Of a DNA stretch of 64,000 nt, positions 23,464 to 36,037 are shown piece after piece. Each line of letters opens with the position of its first letter. Positions within the stretch are counted from its first letter, which is position 1. Origin of the DNA: Gigaspora margarita (Eukaryota > Glomeromycota > Glomeromycetes > Diversisporales > Gigasporaceae); contig WTPW01000992.1 of assembly GCA_009809945.1 (NCBI GenBank), forward strand, positions 1 through 64,000, in the 5' to 3' direction. The translations under genes and the position numbers were made by a program. Under the pieces are notes generated by a model. It searched no databases, was not told where the DNA came from, and saw nothing but the letters and a program-made list of their open reading frames with translations.

Positions 23464-23741
23464 AGTATTGTCACGGGACAGCTTTGGACAATGACTTGGA
23501 CAATTTTGGACAATTTTGGACAACTAAATAAAGTAAAATTACTTAAAATTTTATTATGCTAACCTATTTTAATTTTAACTAGAATGTGTTTAACACCTAA
23601 AAAAATATATAGTTACATATTTTTTAGATATATTTATTAATTATTAAAGCCTGGGCAAGCTTTGGACAATCTTGGACGTTTGGACAATTTTGGATGTAGA
23701 CAAGCCCAAAAAGGCTATGGACAGCCAAAACATACAATACT
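23464..23741. mobile_element. Element with repeated TTTGGACAA motifs
   Basis: AGTATTGT at 23464 and ACAATACT at 23741 form terminal inverts. GGACAGC occurs near both ends. TTGGACAA or TTGGAC recurs at least eight times, clustered at each end (23480-23525 and 23650-23700). No ORF. Confidence 0.5.
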
Positions 23742-24420
23742 GTACATACATATACGCTGCTCTACGTACTGAACACACTTATGCATCACTAACACTACTA
23801 AAAAAACTACTTCAACACTAATCTCATTGTTAAAACCTATCACAGAGCCTAATTTCACTCTAATTTCGCCAATTTTACCACTTATCCTATCACAATCATT
23901 GACCCAACCCAATTATCCTAACCCTAATCTAGACTACAAAAAAATCTACTATTGCCATTTTATGTATTCAAAACTCACCAAAGTTATGACTTACAAGACC
24001 TCGCTATTTACACTAATAAAATGATAGTAAATGGCATTGGCACAAGGGATCTAAAACACCCACATCAACATCACACTGATGCGATGATACAGCATAAGAG
24101 GTGAATGGAAGTAAAAAACTTCAATCAACGTAAAGGTATCAGTAAATGTGAAAGAAACCTACAAAATAAACAACATCGATTAATGATGAAGATACTGCAA
24201 GCAAAAAACGTTAACAACAAAGACACCACTAGGCAATAGCAAGTGATAAAACCTACAAGTGACATTGCCTACAAAGGACGAAATCTACAAACAACAACAC
24301 ATACAAGCAATTACACCTACGATAATGACATTATGTCAAACGATAACACCTACGAACATTAGCAAAAAAAATAGACCGATATATATCGATTACTAACCAT
24401 TTGGATATATATAGAATATA

Positions 24421-24576
24421 TATCGATTACACACTACCCTGCCAATTATTGTTGATAGTGATAGTAATCGATATATATCTGGTTAAATCGATATATATTG
24501 ATTACACACACCCTGCTGATTATTATCGATAGTGATAGTAATCGATATATATCTGGTTAAATCGATATATATCGAA
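24421..24576 (+). repeat. 75-bp tandem duplication containing ATCGATATATAT
   Basis: TATCGATTACACAC at 24421 recurs as TATTGATTACACAC at 24496. Each is followed by a CCCTGC(C/T) block, GATAGTGATAGTAATCG and ATATATATCTGGTTAAATCG. Period 75 bp, two copies, a partial third. Confidence 0.85.
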
Positions 24577-24799
24577 TATGATATCAATTAATAATTATTA
24601 TATTCACATAATTATGCTTTTTGCAAATTTTTAAACGTTTTACAGGTTTTCGCAAATTTTTTTTATTTATTATTATTATAATTAAATATACAATATTCGC
24701 AAGTTTTCACAATTTAATGTAAAATTTTATTTTTTTATTTATTATTATATATTATATATATTTCAAATATTACATATTTTATTATATATTATTATAAAA

Positions 24800-25140
24800 A
24801 AAATGACAAAAAAATAAAACCAAAAAAGAACGAAACTGAAAAAAAATAATGAAAATAAAATGAAAATAAAAAAAATAAACTATTATATTTGCTTATATTT
24901 GCTTATATTTGCTTATTTTCGATTATGTTCGCTTATATTTGCTCATATTCGCTACTAAATTAAGGAATAAATAAAATAAAATAAAATTAAAAAAATAAAT
25001 AAAAGAACAAAAAACAAAAAATTGAAACCAAGAAAAATAATGAAAAAAAAATGAAAATGAAAAAAATAAACTATTATATTTGCTTCTATTCGCTCATATT
25101 CGCTTCTATTCGTTTATATTCGCTTATTTTTAGTTTTTTC
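24800..25140 (+). repeat. Duplicated block with TATATTYGCT decamer repeats
   Basis: A run of 10-bp units (TATATTTGCT / CATATTCGCT) at 24885-24955 and again at 25070-25132, each preceded by an A-rich GAAAATGAAAATAAAAAAAATAAAC-like stretch. The period of the larger duplication is about 190 bp. Confidence 0.75.
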
Positions 25141-25895
25141 TAAAAAAATAGTAAGTAAAAAAAAATAAAAAAAAACTATTTCTCAGAAGTGTTAGTGTTA
25201 TACCACCTATACAAATGCAAGAGAAACAAGAAAAATTACCCCATACGACCCCATATGAACATAAGAGAACGAGCAAGACCACCCCATATAAATGCAAGAG
25301 AAACGAGCAAAACCACCCTGTACGAACACAAGAGAAGAAAAACAAATGGACTATCTACAAGAACACTAAAATCTAAGCAATACCATCTACAAGAATACCG
25401 AGAGGCACGTCAACAACACCAGCTAGTGACAATTCCAATAACGACACCAATGACGACATCAACTACAACACTAGCGATGACACCAACTAGGACAACACTA
25501 ATGCGTTGCCTTGCAAAAGGTGTCAGAAAGTCACTATACTTCATGCCAAAAAGTGTTTTTCTGTAGAAATAAAATAAAAAAAATTAAAAAATAATAAATA
25601 AAAGAAAAAAATAAAAAAACAAATGAAACAAAATGATACTAAACGAAATGAAACGTAACAAAAAAAAACAAAACGAAAATGAAAAAACAATGTAAAAGTG
25701 CTAGAAGATCTAAATTATAAACAAAAAAAATAAAGATCTAATCTGATCTTGTACTACAATCATTGAAACATTTCAAAACAAATCGAAACATTTTGAAAAT
25801 ATTAATTAAACGTGTCCTTGATATGATCCAGGATACAGATCTACTGATCCAGCCCAGTCCTAAAATATTTCGAATATATTCGAAATATTAAAAAA

Positions 25896-26388
25896 NNNNN
25901 NNNNNNNNNNNNNNNNNNNNNNNNNNNNNNNNNNNNNNNNNNNNNNNNNNNNNNNNNNNNNNNNNNNNNNNNNNNNNNNNNNNNNNNNNNNNNNNNNNNN
26001 NNNNNNNNNNNNNNNNNNNNNNNNNNNNNNNNNNNNNNNNNNNNNNNNNNNNNNNNNNNNNNNNNNNNNNNNNNNNNNNNNNNNNNNNNNNNNNNNNNNN
26101 NNNNNNNNNNNNNNNNNNNNNNNNNNNNNNNNNNNNNNNNNNNNNNNNNNNNNNNNNNNNNNNNNNNNNNNNNNNNNNNNNNNNNNNNNNNNNNNNNNNN
26201 NNNNNNNNNNNNNNNNNNNNNNNNNNNNNNNNNNNNNNNNNNNNNNNNNNNNNNNNNNNNNNNNNNNNNNNNNNNNNNNNNNNNNNNNNNNNNNNNNNNN
26301 NNNNNNNNNNNNNNNNNNNNNNNNNNNNNNNNNNNNNNNNNNNNNNNNNNNNNNNNNNNNNNNNNNNNNNNNNNNNNNNNNNNNNNNN
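25896..26388. other. Assembly gap (Ns)
   Basis: A run of 493 N. The sequence just right of it (26389-26450) is repeated at about 26651-26712, so the gap lies in repetitive DNA. Confidence 0.99.
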
Positions 26389-26712
26389 ATATATAAAAAG
26401 GTAGATTAGTAAAAAAAAAAAAAAAAAAAAAAACTGATACATGTAAAAAAAAAAACCATAATTTTTCTTTATAAGTTCCTACAAAGGACGAAATCTACAA
26501 GCGACAACACATACAAGCAACTACACCTACGACAATGACAATATGTTAAATAATGACACCTATGAATACGATATCTACAAGTGACGACTCCTATTACGAT
26601 AGTGATGACAAGCAAAAGAAAGATTAGCAGGTATTAAAAAATACATCCTACATATATAAAAAGGTAGATTAGTAAAAAAAAAAAAAAGCGATATACGTAA
26701 AAAAAAATAATT
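26389..26712 (+). repeat. ~262-bp tandem duplication beside the gap
   Basis: ATATAAAAAGGTAGATTAGT plus an A-run plus (A/T)ACGTAAAAAA occurs at 26389 and again at about 26651. The segment between resembles 24265-24360 (ACGAAATCTACAA...ACATACAAGCAA). Confidence 0.7.
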
Positions 26713-28765
26713 GGTTAAATCTTTATGATATGGGTCATAACCCAGATCAATATCATAAATTTAATTGGTTAATCTGTGTGTCAAATTACTGACGCACCAG
26801 TGTGATCTGCAGATCCACCAATATGAGTCAAATTTTGGGGTGATCTGCAGATTCGCCCATATGACTCTCAACTAATACACAGGAAAGCATTGATACAACC
26901 TGGTACAAAATACAACAATGTACTATACAAGCTACAATTCAAAAGATTTCTAATAAAAAAACTCGTAAATAAAGTTACAATCACAAAAATATATACTATA
27001 CTGCACTGCACTTTATACTGGTCTTAAAAAACTAGGACATCTTATAAAACTATTAAAAAGCAACTCTATTGCTTATTTACTTTATATCAATTCACATATT
27101 TCATTTATCAACTCAAGAGCAAAGTGCAATCTTAATTTTCTTATATCACTTGATTCTGATCAAATTCAAATATGGCTTGTACATGCACAAAGTATTTAAA
27201 AACTAATATATCATGTATTTCACCTGGAATCCTCTCTTCTTTTCTGACAACAAATTAATCAAGCCTCTGAAAAAAGATGTGAATCTCTTATTACTAAACC
27301 TACACAAGCTATAAATAGTATACTTGATCACTATCAACCTCCTGTTCATTTTACAAATATTAAACTTCAAAATCAACTTATTACTGATCCAAATCTAATT
27401 AAACAACATATCTAATCACACTTTAATAACTGGACCACATACAGACCTATTAATCAAAATTTATTTGATAACTTCTGGAATAAACAATACCATCTACCCC
27501 TACACATTAAGCCTGAATGGTATATACTACTAACTCTTTCTATAACAGAAGAAGAGATAATTTTCAAATGATTTCTCAACTTTCTAATAACAAAGCCTGT
27601 GGTCCTACAGGTATAAGCTATAAAATGATCAAACATTATAACCAACTGGTATTACTATTCTCACATCTCTTTTTAACCAATGCCTTATATAAAATTCAAT
27701 TCCCAAACAATAAAAAAGAGGAAGAATTTTTTCTATTCCAAAAACAATACTTTTGATAGTAATCTCAATCTTCACGTCCAATAAGCATTATTGAGCATAC
27801 CAGAAAAATCTATACCAAAATCATTATCAACAAACTAAATCAAGTTTTCTCATAACAACCTATTCTTTCACTATATAACTATGTTGCCTTCCTGAAAATA
27901 GTACTTCAATTCCTATTCATATTCTTAACAACCTTATTAAAGATGCTAACTGCAATCACAAAGAGATCTGGCTTCTATCACAAGACATAAGCAAAGCTTA
28001 TGACTCTGTAAACTTTACTCTTCTAAAACATGCTTTTATACATTTACTTTTGCCTACTAATATTGTCAATACTCTTTTTAATATTTTAAATGACCAACAA
28101 AACAATGTTATTACCAAATTGGAACTTACATCACCTTTTCAGATTCAAAATGGTATTGACCAAGGAGAAACAATAACATATCTTCTTTGGCAGATTTACT
28201 ATGATCCTCTTATTTCTTATATACACTCAAACTCATTTGGTAATACAATTGAAACATCCTAGTTTACCAATCTCAAAAATTTTACAACTAACAACCTACA
28301 AACCAAATGTTCTGTACTAGCATACATGGATGATACTTTATGGATAGCATTATCTCAAATAGAGCTTTCTAAGATACTTACTATTGCAAAATCCTTCTAT
28401 TCTATAGCAAACATCCAAGTGAATCCTACCAAATCAATACTTTCAACCAATATTAAACAACAAAACTACAACCAAATTATATATAACAATCAACCTCTTC
28501 CTCTTCAACTACCAAACCAGCCTTTTAAGTTTCTTGAATATTGGTTTACTTTAGACAATAAACAATTTTAGCAAACCAAACTTATTATTGCTGAATCAAA
28601 CCAGCCTATACAAATTGCTCATACAAAACAAATTACAGATACCCAAGCATGCTAAATTATTAATATTGTTATTATTTCTATAATAGAATACCAAATGCAA
28701 AATATTGTATTAAGCCAGTTAATATGTAATAAAATCTTAACACAGCACATAGGATTAATCAAGTA

Positions 28766-29650
28766 CAGTGGCCTACTATAATAATGTAGACACTTTAAAA
28801 AATTTATATAGAGCTAAATTTATAAGATATTAAGCTAAAAATAAAAATATATACTTATTAAATCTATGTCTTTTAATAAAAAAAAAAGTTTATAAAATTC
28901 TATACAATATTTTTTAAAATAATCAAATTTAGTAAATTTTAGATTTTTTATTTTTACGATTTGCTAATTTTTAATATATTTTTATAGTAGCACAAATTAC
29001 TAAATATAGTAATATATAAACTTAATTTTTTATGAAGAAAACTAGCAATTTTTTTAAATAAAATTATTTAGCATAACAAATTGTATATATTTTGAAAGTT
29101 TTATAATTTTAAAAAATTTATTTACTAAATTACTATATATAGTAATAAAATTACTATACTTAGTAATTTGTTAATTTTAATTTAATAATTTGATTCTAAT
29201 ATTTAAAAGTAATAACTAACTTAATATTTTTTAAAATTTTATAAAAATTTGTAAGTATATATAATTTGTTTTAATTTAATAATTTGATTCTAATATTTAA
29301 AAGTGATAACTAACTTAATATTTTTTAAAATTTTATAACAATATTAAGTAAATATAATTTGTTATGCTGAATAATTTTGAAATTTAGTTAACTTAATAAA
29401 AAATTAACTTTTCTATATACATATTATTTTAATCATTTTTTTAACATTATAATTTTCGCAATTGTATAACATTTACAAATTTAAATAATTTTAATTATTT
29501 TAAAAAGTACTGCATAGAATTTTGTAATTTTTTTTTATTTAAAAGATATAGATTTAATAAATTTATATTTTTATTTTTAGTTTAATATCTTATAAATTTA
29601 GCTCTATATAAATGCTTAAAAAGTGTCCACAATATTATGGTAGACCACTG
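28766..29650. mobile_element. 885-bp MITE with >80-bp TIRs and TA duplication inside the LINE
   Basis: Ends CAGTGG(C/T)CTA and its inverse, with TIR identity running through GACACTTT...TATATAGAGCTAAATTTA for more than 80 bp. TA on both sides. Excision joins LINE codons GLIKY to KAKLKC in frame, confirming the boundaries. Two tandem ~100-bp copies of an AATTTGATTCTAATATTTAA-containing block lie at 29175-29345. CAGT ends with TA duplication fit Tc1/mariner. Confidence 0.9.
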
Positions 29651-30457
29651 TATAAAGCCAAACTTAAATGCACAATCCCTACTAGCACTTTACTCCATCC
29701 TCAAATCCACAATATTAAAAATATTTGGGATATCCAACTCCATCACCACCTATCTAACTTTATTAAAAGATTAAATAGCAATAGTCTATTAAATATTACT
29801 ATACTTATTAGAGTTCAACAACTTCAAAAATAATCTCTGGTCACCTACTAGTATCTTCACTCATTCTAATCCTACAATTGATGGCCCTAATAGATCAACT
29901 ACAACCTTTAAAATTATTTAGCTTTTTAAATATCTTAACTGGTCAATCAGCCCTAATTTTTATTCCAATATTCCTTTTGTAATTAAAGAAGGTTCAATTT
30001 CTTTGTAATCTATTCTTGCTTTATATTCTAAATATAAAATTTTTAAAAAACAAATTTAGCATTATCATTTACTTTTTCTTGATCAACTCACAACATATGA
30101 CAATTCATGCTTATTAGATTGGAAACATATTTCACCAAGATTACACAAAATTTCTAAAGGCAAAACCCCTCAATAGTTTATCTTTCTAGAAGATAAACTC
30201 ACTAGCCACTCCTATGAATGCACTATTTACTCACACATAAATTTACTCTCTACAAACTATTATAGTTATACTACTGGCCACTTTTCAAAACATGCCAAAC
30301 CTTGGCTTATTACATTTTTAAATGATCAAATCATTATAGGCAAAGCTTATTACCAACCAACTGCATCAGACTTTATACTAATAACTCACTGGCAATGTTC
30401 TTTCCAAACACAATTCACAAACTTATACCTAACTCCACCAATTACTACCATATATTG

Positions 30458-30756
30458 CTGAAAATAAGCTACCTCCGAAAATAAGCTACCCCCTGATTTT
30501 TTCAAAAATCTTAAAAAAACTATTAACAGTTGCTACATAAAAAAAGTCTAAATTTTACTAAGTAAACCTCAAAAGTGCCATTAAGTAAACTTATTCAGCT
30601 CATCAAAATACACATACAGTAAAAATTTGTTGTCATTTGGACAACTTTTTATTAGTACGTTTTTCAATTTTTTCAAAACCTCAATGTTTCAAAAATAAGC
30701 TACCCCACGTTTTTTTTGTGTAATTTTTTGGGCAAAAAAGGTAGCTTATTTTTGGA
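30458..30756. mobile_element. AATAAGCTACC MITE, copy 1
   Basis: Starts CTGAAAATAAGCTACCTCC with an immediate second AAAATAAGCTACCCC and ends GGTAGCTTATTTTTGG. Homologous, in inverted orientation, to 32421-32726. The internal TTTTTATTAGTACGTTTTTC is conserved in both. It lies within the LINE RNase H-side sequence. Confidence 0.8.
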
Positions 30757-32420
30757 CACATATGGTATATCATCATGCAGTAACTGTCCTCTCAATACTA
30801 AATAATTAAAAACCAATACACTATTCTAATACCTACTAATCATGCTACAAAATTCTTTGCCAGACTAAATTTTGACAAAACAGTTAATTTAAATGCTAAT
30901 TTTTTAGATCTCATATATTCAATTGAACTTAGAAATCCAATCTATATCCCACTATTACCAAATCTCAACATTTCTACTACACAACTTATAATACTCTTCA
31001 GTCTTTTATGCATTATAATAGTAGTCTCTCAGAACTTACCTTTTATACAGATAGTTCTGTTATTAATCTAGGCAATCCCCAGTGCTCTATGGGAATTGGT
31101 TGGATACAATTAGCTAACCAAAATATTATACATACTTCAAGCACAAACCAAATTCTGGCCATGCTCATTTAAAGCAGAACTACTTGCAATTTTAGCTGCA
31201 ATAAGTACAGCTCCTAGAAACTGAACTATCCAAATTTATACAGATTTACAATCAGTTATCTCTAAATTTCAAAGTTTAGTTAATATTATACCACTTCTAA
31301 ACTTTCTAAACATACTCTATTGGTCAATCTGGAATATATTACTTAATTTAATTAAATCATACAATCTTAATATTACTTTGCATAAAGTAAATGCACATGA
31401 AGATGACAACTTCAACAATAAAGATGACCAACTAGAGCATGCAATCATTATATAGCACCTTATCTTATTTTTAATTCAAACAACATATATAATCCTCAAT
31501 ATACACCAACTTCAGATTATTATCCAATGTAACTTCCTATTTGTCACAGCATAAAAACAATCTGTAGATCATATATAATTGCATAGTGGATATTACAAAA
31601 CTGCTTTTAGCAATAGAACACAATTTCACAACTTATTAACTGGAATGCTTCATAGCTGTACATTAATAATAATCAAAACATTAGCAATTTTTCACATAGC
31701 TTTCAATCCTCTACTCTAAAATTTTTTAGAATAAGGGCTGTGTCATTAATTACCTGATTATTTTTTATTAGAGGCCTACCCCCTTCTCCCCTCTTTAATA
31801 TAAAATTGATCAGGTTCTTATATATAATTTCAACATTTTTTACCCCCTTTCTCTCTAAAAAATTACCTGATTTTTGTCACTCCCTAAAGTTATTACTAGA
31901 TGAGCTTCCTTCTTCACATATTCTTTATAAAAGATATCCCTTATACTCAAATATTTGTCATATATGCCAACAGGCAAGTAATGCCTTGCACAGGTTTACT
32001 TGTCCAACTACTAATCTATTACTAGACCTTATAAACAATTTCTTAAACCAAATACTAAGCTCTAACAACTTAATATCTCTTCAATTCAGGCTAAAAATCT
32101 TCATTTCAAAATTTTAAACTTGATAGTTTTCAAATTCATCATTTTTTATACAAGCCCTTATTATACTCAACTCTATCAGATCTTATTTCATTAGAACTGA
32201 TTAATACATTACAAGAAACTAGCTTATCTTTAAAGCTTGCTAGCTCCTTTACGATTCAATTTTTACTTCATCTGAATCAACAAATTTATACAAAAATCTA
32301 GATTCCATACTGTACTTCAAGATCACAATTTCAACAAACAAATCTACAAAATTAAACTATAGCTTCTGGATCTTCTGTATCTACTACATCTATAATCCAA
32401 ACTAATAATACCTTATTTAT

Positions 32421-32726
32421 CTGAAAATAAGCTACCCTTTTTGGCCAAAGGGTTATACAAAAAAATGTGGGGGTAGCTTATTTTCAGATTGTTAAATTTT
32501 TTGAAAAATTGAAAAACGTACTAATAAAAAGTTGTCTAAATGCTATAAAATTTTTACCGTAGGTGTATTTCGTTATTTTGAACAACTTTACTTAATCGCA
32601 CTTTTGAAGTTAACTTGGTAAAAAAAAGTTTTATATGTAGCGACTGTTAACGATTTCTTTAAAAATTTTTAAAAATTTTTCTGAAAATCTGAGGGGTAGC
32701 TTCTTTTGGAGGTAGCTTATTTTCAG
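32421..32726. mobile_element. AATAAGCTACC MITE, copy 2 (inverted)
   Basis: TIRs CTGAAAATAAGCTACC / GGTAGCTTATTTTCAG. The interior is collinear with the reverse complement of 30458-30756. It sits just beyond the LINE C-terminus. Confidence 0.82.
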
Positions 32727-33072
32727 AAACCTACAGTAATAATTCTATTATAAATAACTCAATTCAGAAAATAGATTACTAGTACCCTCACTGGATTAAA
32801 TATCTTATACACCCTTCTTGTATATTAACTAACTACCAAATCTAAGTGAGTTTTAGCCACTCTTGTTGGTTTAGGCCACAGATAATTACTACATCAGCAA
32901 ATTTATAATAGCATAATCTTATGTAAGATCTTATGAACCATAATATAAGCAAAATATTATGTAATATATAACGGAATAGTTCAAATATCAAAATTTCGTT
33001 ATATTTCGTTAGAAATTTCAAAAATTATAACGAAATATTTCGATCCTCTTTAAACCAAGCTAGGATTAGTAG

Positions 33073-33634
33073 TAGAGGTCTTATCCAGTCAAAAATTTTG
33101 TATTCGGATATTCATTTGGTCAATCTTTTTAATATTCAAATATTCATTCAAAAATTTTGAAAATATTCAATGAATATTCACTGAATATTCATTGAATATT
33201 AAATATATAGTACTAAATATAAAAAAAATAAAGTAGCATAATTCAAAAACAAATAATTTTAAAAAATTCTCTTTAAGAAATTTGTTGTCTTAATCCAAAG
33301 CCACAATTTTGTTGAAGTAGATATTTATTTAATTTATAATTATAAAAGTTATAATATTTTAAAGTTTATATATATTTAAAATTTTGGTATTAAAAATTAG
33401 TTATATATATTTTTAACTAATTAGAATTTATTATACAAATATTAGCCAATCATATTTGATTATTAATATCAAAATTTGCTACTTTTAATATATATATATT
33501 CAGTGAATATTCAATGAATATATTTAGTGAAAATTTTAAATATTCGAATATTCATTTGGTGAAAGTTTTATATATTCAAATATTCAAACATTCAGTAAAT
33601 ATTTGAATAAAACATTCATCAGATCAGACCTCTA
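33073..33634. mobile_element. hAT-like MITE, TAGAGGTCT ends, ATTAGTAG duplication
   Basis: Perfect 8-bp duplication ATTAGTAG (33065-33072 and 33635-33642). Ends TAGAGGTCT and AGACCTCTA. Subterminal regions are filled with GAATATTC/ATTCATTGAATATT palindromic motifs, clustered at both ends. Confidence 0.88.
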
Positions 33635-33794
33635 ATTAGTAGATCAGTGTAACCTGGATCACGCATTGGACTAATTATTCGAAATAGTTCAAATTCTGTA
33701 CTACAAGATCAGATTCGCTTTTTTGTTTTCATTTCGTTTCTTTGTTTTTATTTTATTTTTTTTGTTTTCATTATATTTATTTTTTATTTTATTT

Positions 33795-34760
33795 TTATTT
33801 TGGCACTTTACAAGAACACCCTTGCAAGAAAATAAACAACTATTCAAAACCTTGTTCAAACCAACCCAATCTGTAACCTGGATTGCGTTGGACTATTTTT
33901 TTGAAATAGTTCAATGATGTTCAAATTCTGTACTACAAGATCAGATTAGATCTTTTGTTTATAATTAGATCTTCTATTTTGTTTTTTTTTCACTTTTTGT
34001 TTTTTATTTTCGTTTTATTTTTTGTTTTCATTTCATTTTTTTTTGTTTTCATTTTGTTTTTTTTTTTATTTATTTATTTTTTATTTTTTTTTATTTATTT
34101 TTATTTCAGCATTTTACAAGAACACTTTGCAAGAAAACAACTATTTGAAACCTTGTGCAGCCTACCCAAAAATTATGATGCTTTGCAAGAACACACAACC
34201 GATGTCTCCAGCAATTTCTAAATTTTCAAGAACGCTTCTTTAAAGAAATAAAGGTTTAGTTAGGACTTTATTTATTTTTTCATTTGATATAATTTGTTTT
34301 TGTTTTTTTGTTTTTTGTTTTTTTTTTTTAAAATTTGGTTTATTAATTTATTTTATTCTGGCACTTTGCGAGAAAAAAACTTTTACTTCCTGGCGCTTTG
34401 CAAGAAAACCAACCCAGACTTTTTTGGCACTATGCGACTTTTTTGGCATTTTGCAAGAACATTAACCTAACTTCCGCATTTTGCAAGAACGTGAACTCTT
34501 ACTTTAGAGAAATGAAAATTTGGGCTTCATTTATTTTTTTATATTAGTTTGCTTACACATTTTGTTTTTCGTTTGTTTTTTTTTTACTTATTTTTTTTTA
34601 TTTTTATTTTATTTTATTTATTCCTGACTTCATCGACACTTTGTGACTTTTCCTGAACTTTACAAGAACACCAGCTTTAACTCCTCTGGCACTTTGCAAG
34701 AACATACTAGATTTCTCCGGCAATTTGCAAGAACACTAACACTTCTGAGAAATGTTTTTT
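33795..34760 (+). repeat. Recurrent GGCACTTTGCAAGAACA motif
   Basis: About twelve copies of (T)GGCA(C/T)TTTGCAAGAACA(C), some truncated, near 33803, 34106, 34180, 34355, 34395, 34432, 34446, 34480, 34655, 34690, 34722, separated by T-rich tracts. Period irregular. Confidence 0.7.
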
Positions 34761-35787
34761 TTATTTTTTTCACTTCTTTGAAGTATTTAGAAAAAGAGAA
34801 CGAAACAAAGGTTATAGCCGAAACAAAAGAAATAGCCAAAGCAAAGATGATAGAAAACAAAGAAGCGAAGATAATAGCTAACTTTGGGGTGAGCAAAAAT
34901 AAGTGTATAGGGTTAGTTTTTTGTATATAGTAATAGAATTAGATACAATGAAGTGCAAAAGTAGTTTAAAATAGGGCTAGTTTTTTGTATATAGTAATAG
35001 AAATAGATGCAATGAAGTGCGAAAGTAGTTTAAAATATTTTAATAATGTAAATAATACTAATAATATAATATATAATAAAGTATGTAATATTAATTAAAA
35101 ATGTATATTTAATAAATATAAAATATAATGTATAATAATAATAAATAAATATAAAATTTTATATTAAATTGCGATACTGTGCGAAAATCTGTAAAAAAGC
35201 ATGATTATGTGAATATGTATATCATTAATTTATTTTTTAAAAATTTTAAAAATTCGGAAAACAATGCAAAACAATATGAAATCATTACATAATATGCAAA
35301 CTATTACCTCCTGCGACCCCTTTTTTTTTGTTGATTTATTTCGCAATATATTTCGAAATATTTTGAAATAATAACTGTAATATTACCGTAATATAACATA
35401 ATATATTATGTAATAAATCATATCAAATGTAAGATTTTCATTATATTACAGGCCGTAATATCTTATGTAAGATTATGTATATATAATTCGCTGATGTAGG
35501 TCTACTTTTGTCTATCTAGCTATATGTTTGAGTTCTTTTTCTTAGCATTAGATTTAAATTATGAAATTTTTTCCATTAGTAAAAAGTTTCCATTAAATTT
35601 AATAAAGATAAGAGCAAAGTCTTACCATTAAAATTAAAAAATATTTTTTATTATAGTGAAAAATTTTACTAAAAAATAATAAAATATGTTTTAAGAAACT
35701 AGCATTCTTTTGAGCCAAAAAATAACTTTACTTAAGAGTCCAAAGTCAATTGTAATAATAAAATTTTGTGCAAATCATAATTATCAC

Positions 35788-36029
35788 TAGGTTCCTCAAA
35801 TTCAAATCAAATCAAATATTGGTTCAATTTGAATTTGATCAAATCAAATTGACCCTGATTTGAATTTGATTTGATTAGTAATTTTCAAATCAAATCAAAT
35901 ATTTGTCAAATCAAATCAAATTTGGTCAGATTTGAATTTGATCAAATCAAATATAGTCAAATTTGAATTTGAATTTGATCAAATATTTGATTCAAATATT
36001 TGAAGTTCAAATCAAATTGCAGAACCCTA
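35788..36029. mobile_element. hAT-like MITE, ATTATCAC duplication, CAAATCAAAT repeats
   Basis: Perfect 8-bp duplication ATTATCAC (35780-35787 and 36030-36037). Ends TAGGTTC and GAACCCTA. The interior is almost entirely iterations of TTTGAATTTGATCAAATCAAAT, able to pair with itself. Confidence 0.88.
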
Positions 36030-36037
36030 ATTATCAC

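Larger units (their letters stand above)
22609..26863. mobile_element. Large TIR element inserted in the LINE
   Basis: The left end (from ACATATGCGCCGATTTGCGG at 22609) and the inverted right end (to CATATGA at 26863) share imperfect TIRs of about 70 bp (CATATG, GATCTGC motifs). Removing it rejoins the LINE endonuclease C-terminus to its linker at 26864. The interior holds several tandem repeats and a 493-nt N gap (25896-26388). About 24560-25870 is homologous in inverted orientation to 33640-35230 inside another TIR element. No intact transposase was found, though ACAACA-rich coding-like debris is present (24050-24360, 25189-25560, 26478-26600). Confidence 0.65.
26864..32355 (+). pseudogene. 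LINE 3' part: reverse transcriptase and RNase H
   Basis: Continuation of the LINE from 22608. In order: EN-RT linker (WYKIQQC near 26910), RT fingers (NNKACGPTGISYKMI at about 27590-27630), RT motif A (ISKAYDSVN near 28000), motif B (GIDQGETITYLLWQIYYDPL at about 28155-28210), motif C with catalytic YMDD (AYMDDTLWIA at 28322). After a MITE insertion come connection sequences, RNase H (FYTDSSV near 31038, FKAELLAILAAI near 31170, IYTDLQSV near 31236, HKVNAHED near 31380), then a C-terminal CHIC...H...C finger (31956-32005). Multiple frameshifts and stops, several at expected Trp (27568, 31222 and before IPYC near 32300). Interrupted by 28766-29650 and 30458-30756. Confidence 0.88.
32893..35510. 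mobile_element. TIR element, inverted relative of the 22609-26863 element
   Basis: The left end ACATCAGCAAATTTATAATA and the right end (inverse ACATCAGCGAATTATATATA) continue as TIRs through CATAATCTTA(T/C)(G/A)TAAGAT for about 60 bp. The interior from 33640 to 35230 matches the reverse complement of 24560-25870, for example GATCAGATTAGATC plus TAATTAGATCTTCTA, and the AT-rich block ending CATGATTATGTGAATATG. It carries a nested hAT-like MITE (33073-33634). Short frames (33723-34243, 34643-34930) translate T-rich tracts and repeats. Confidence 0.65.

Noticed and set aside
24361..25140. CRISPR-like array from regularly repeated TATATTYGCT units
   Set aside because: Units are contiguous 10-mers without unique spacers, in a eukaryotic context.
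25888..26442. Long open frame across Ns
   Set aside because: Almost entirely an assembly gap.
33723..34243. Phe-rich membrane-protein-like frames
   Set aside because: They are translations of T-rich low-complexity tracts.
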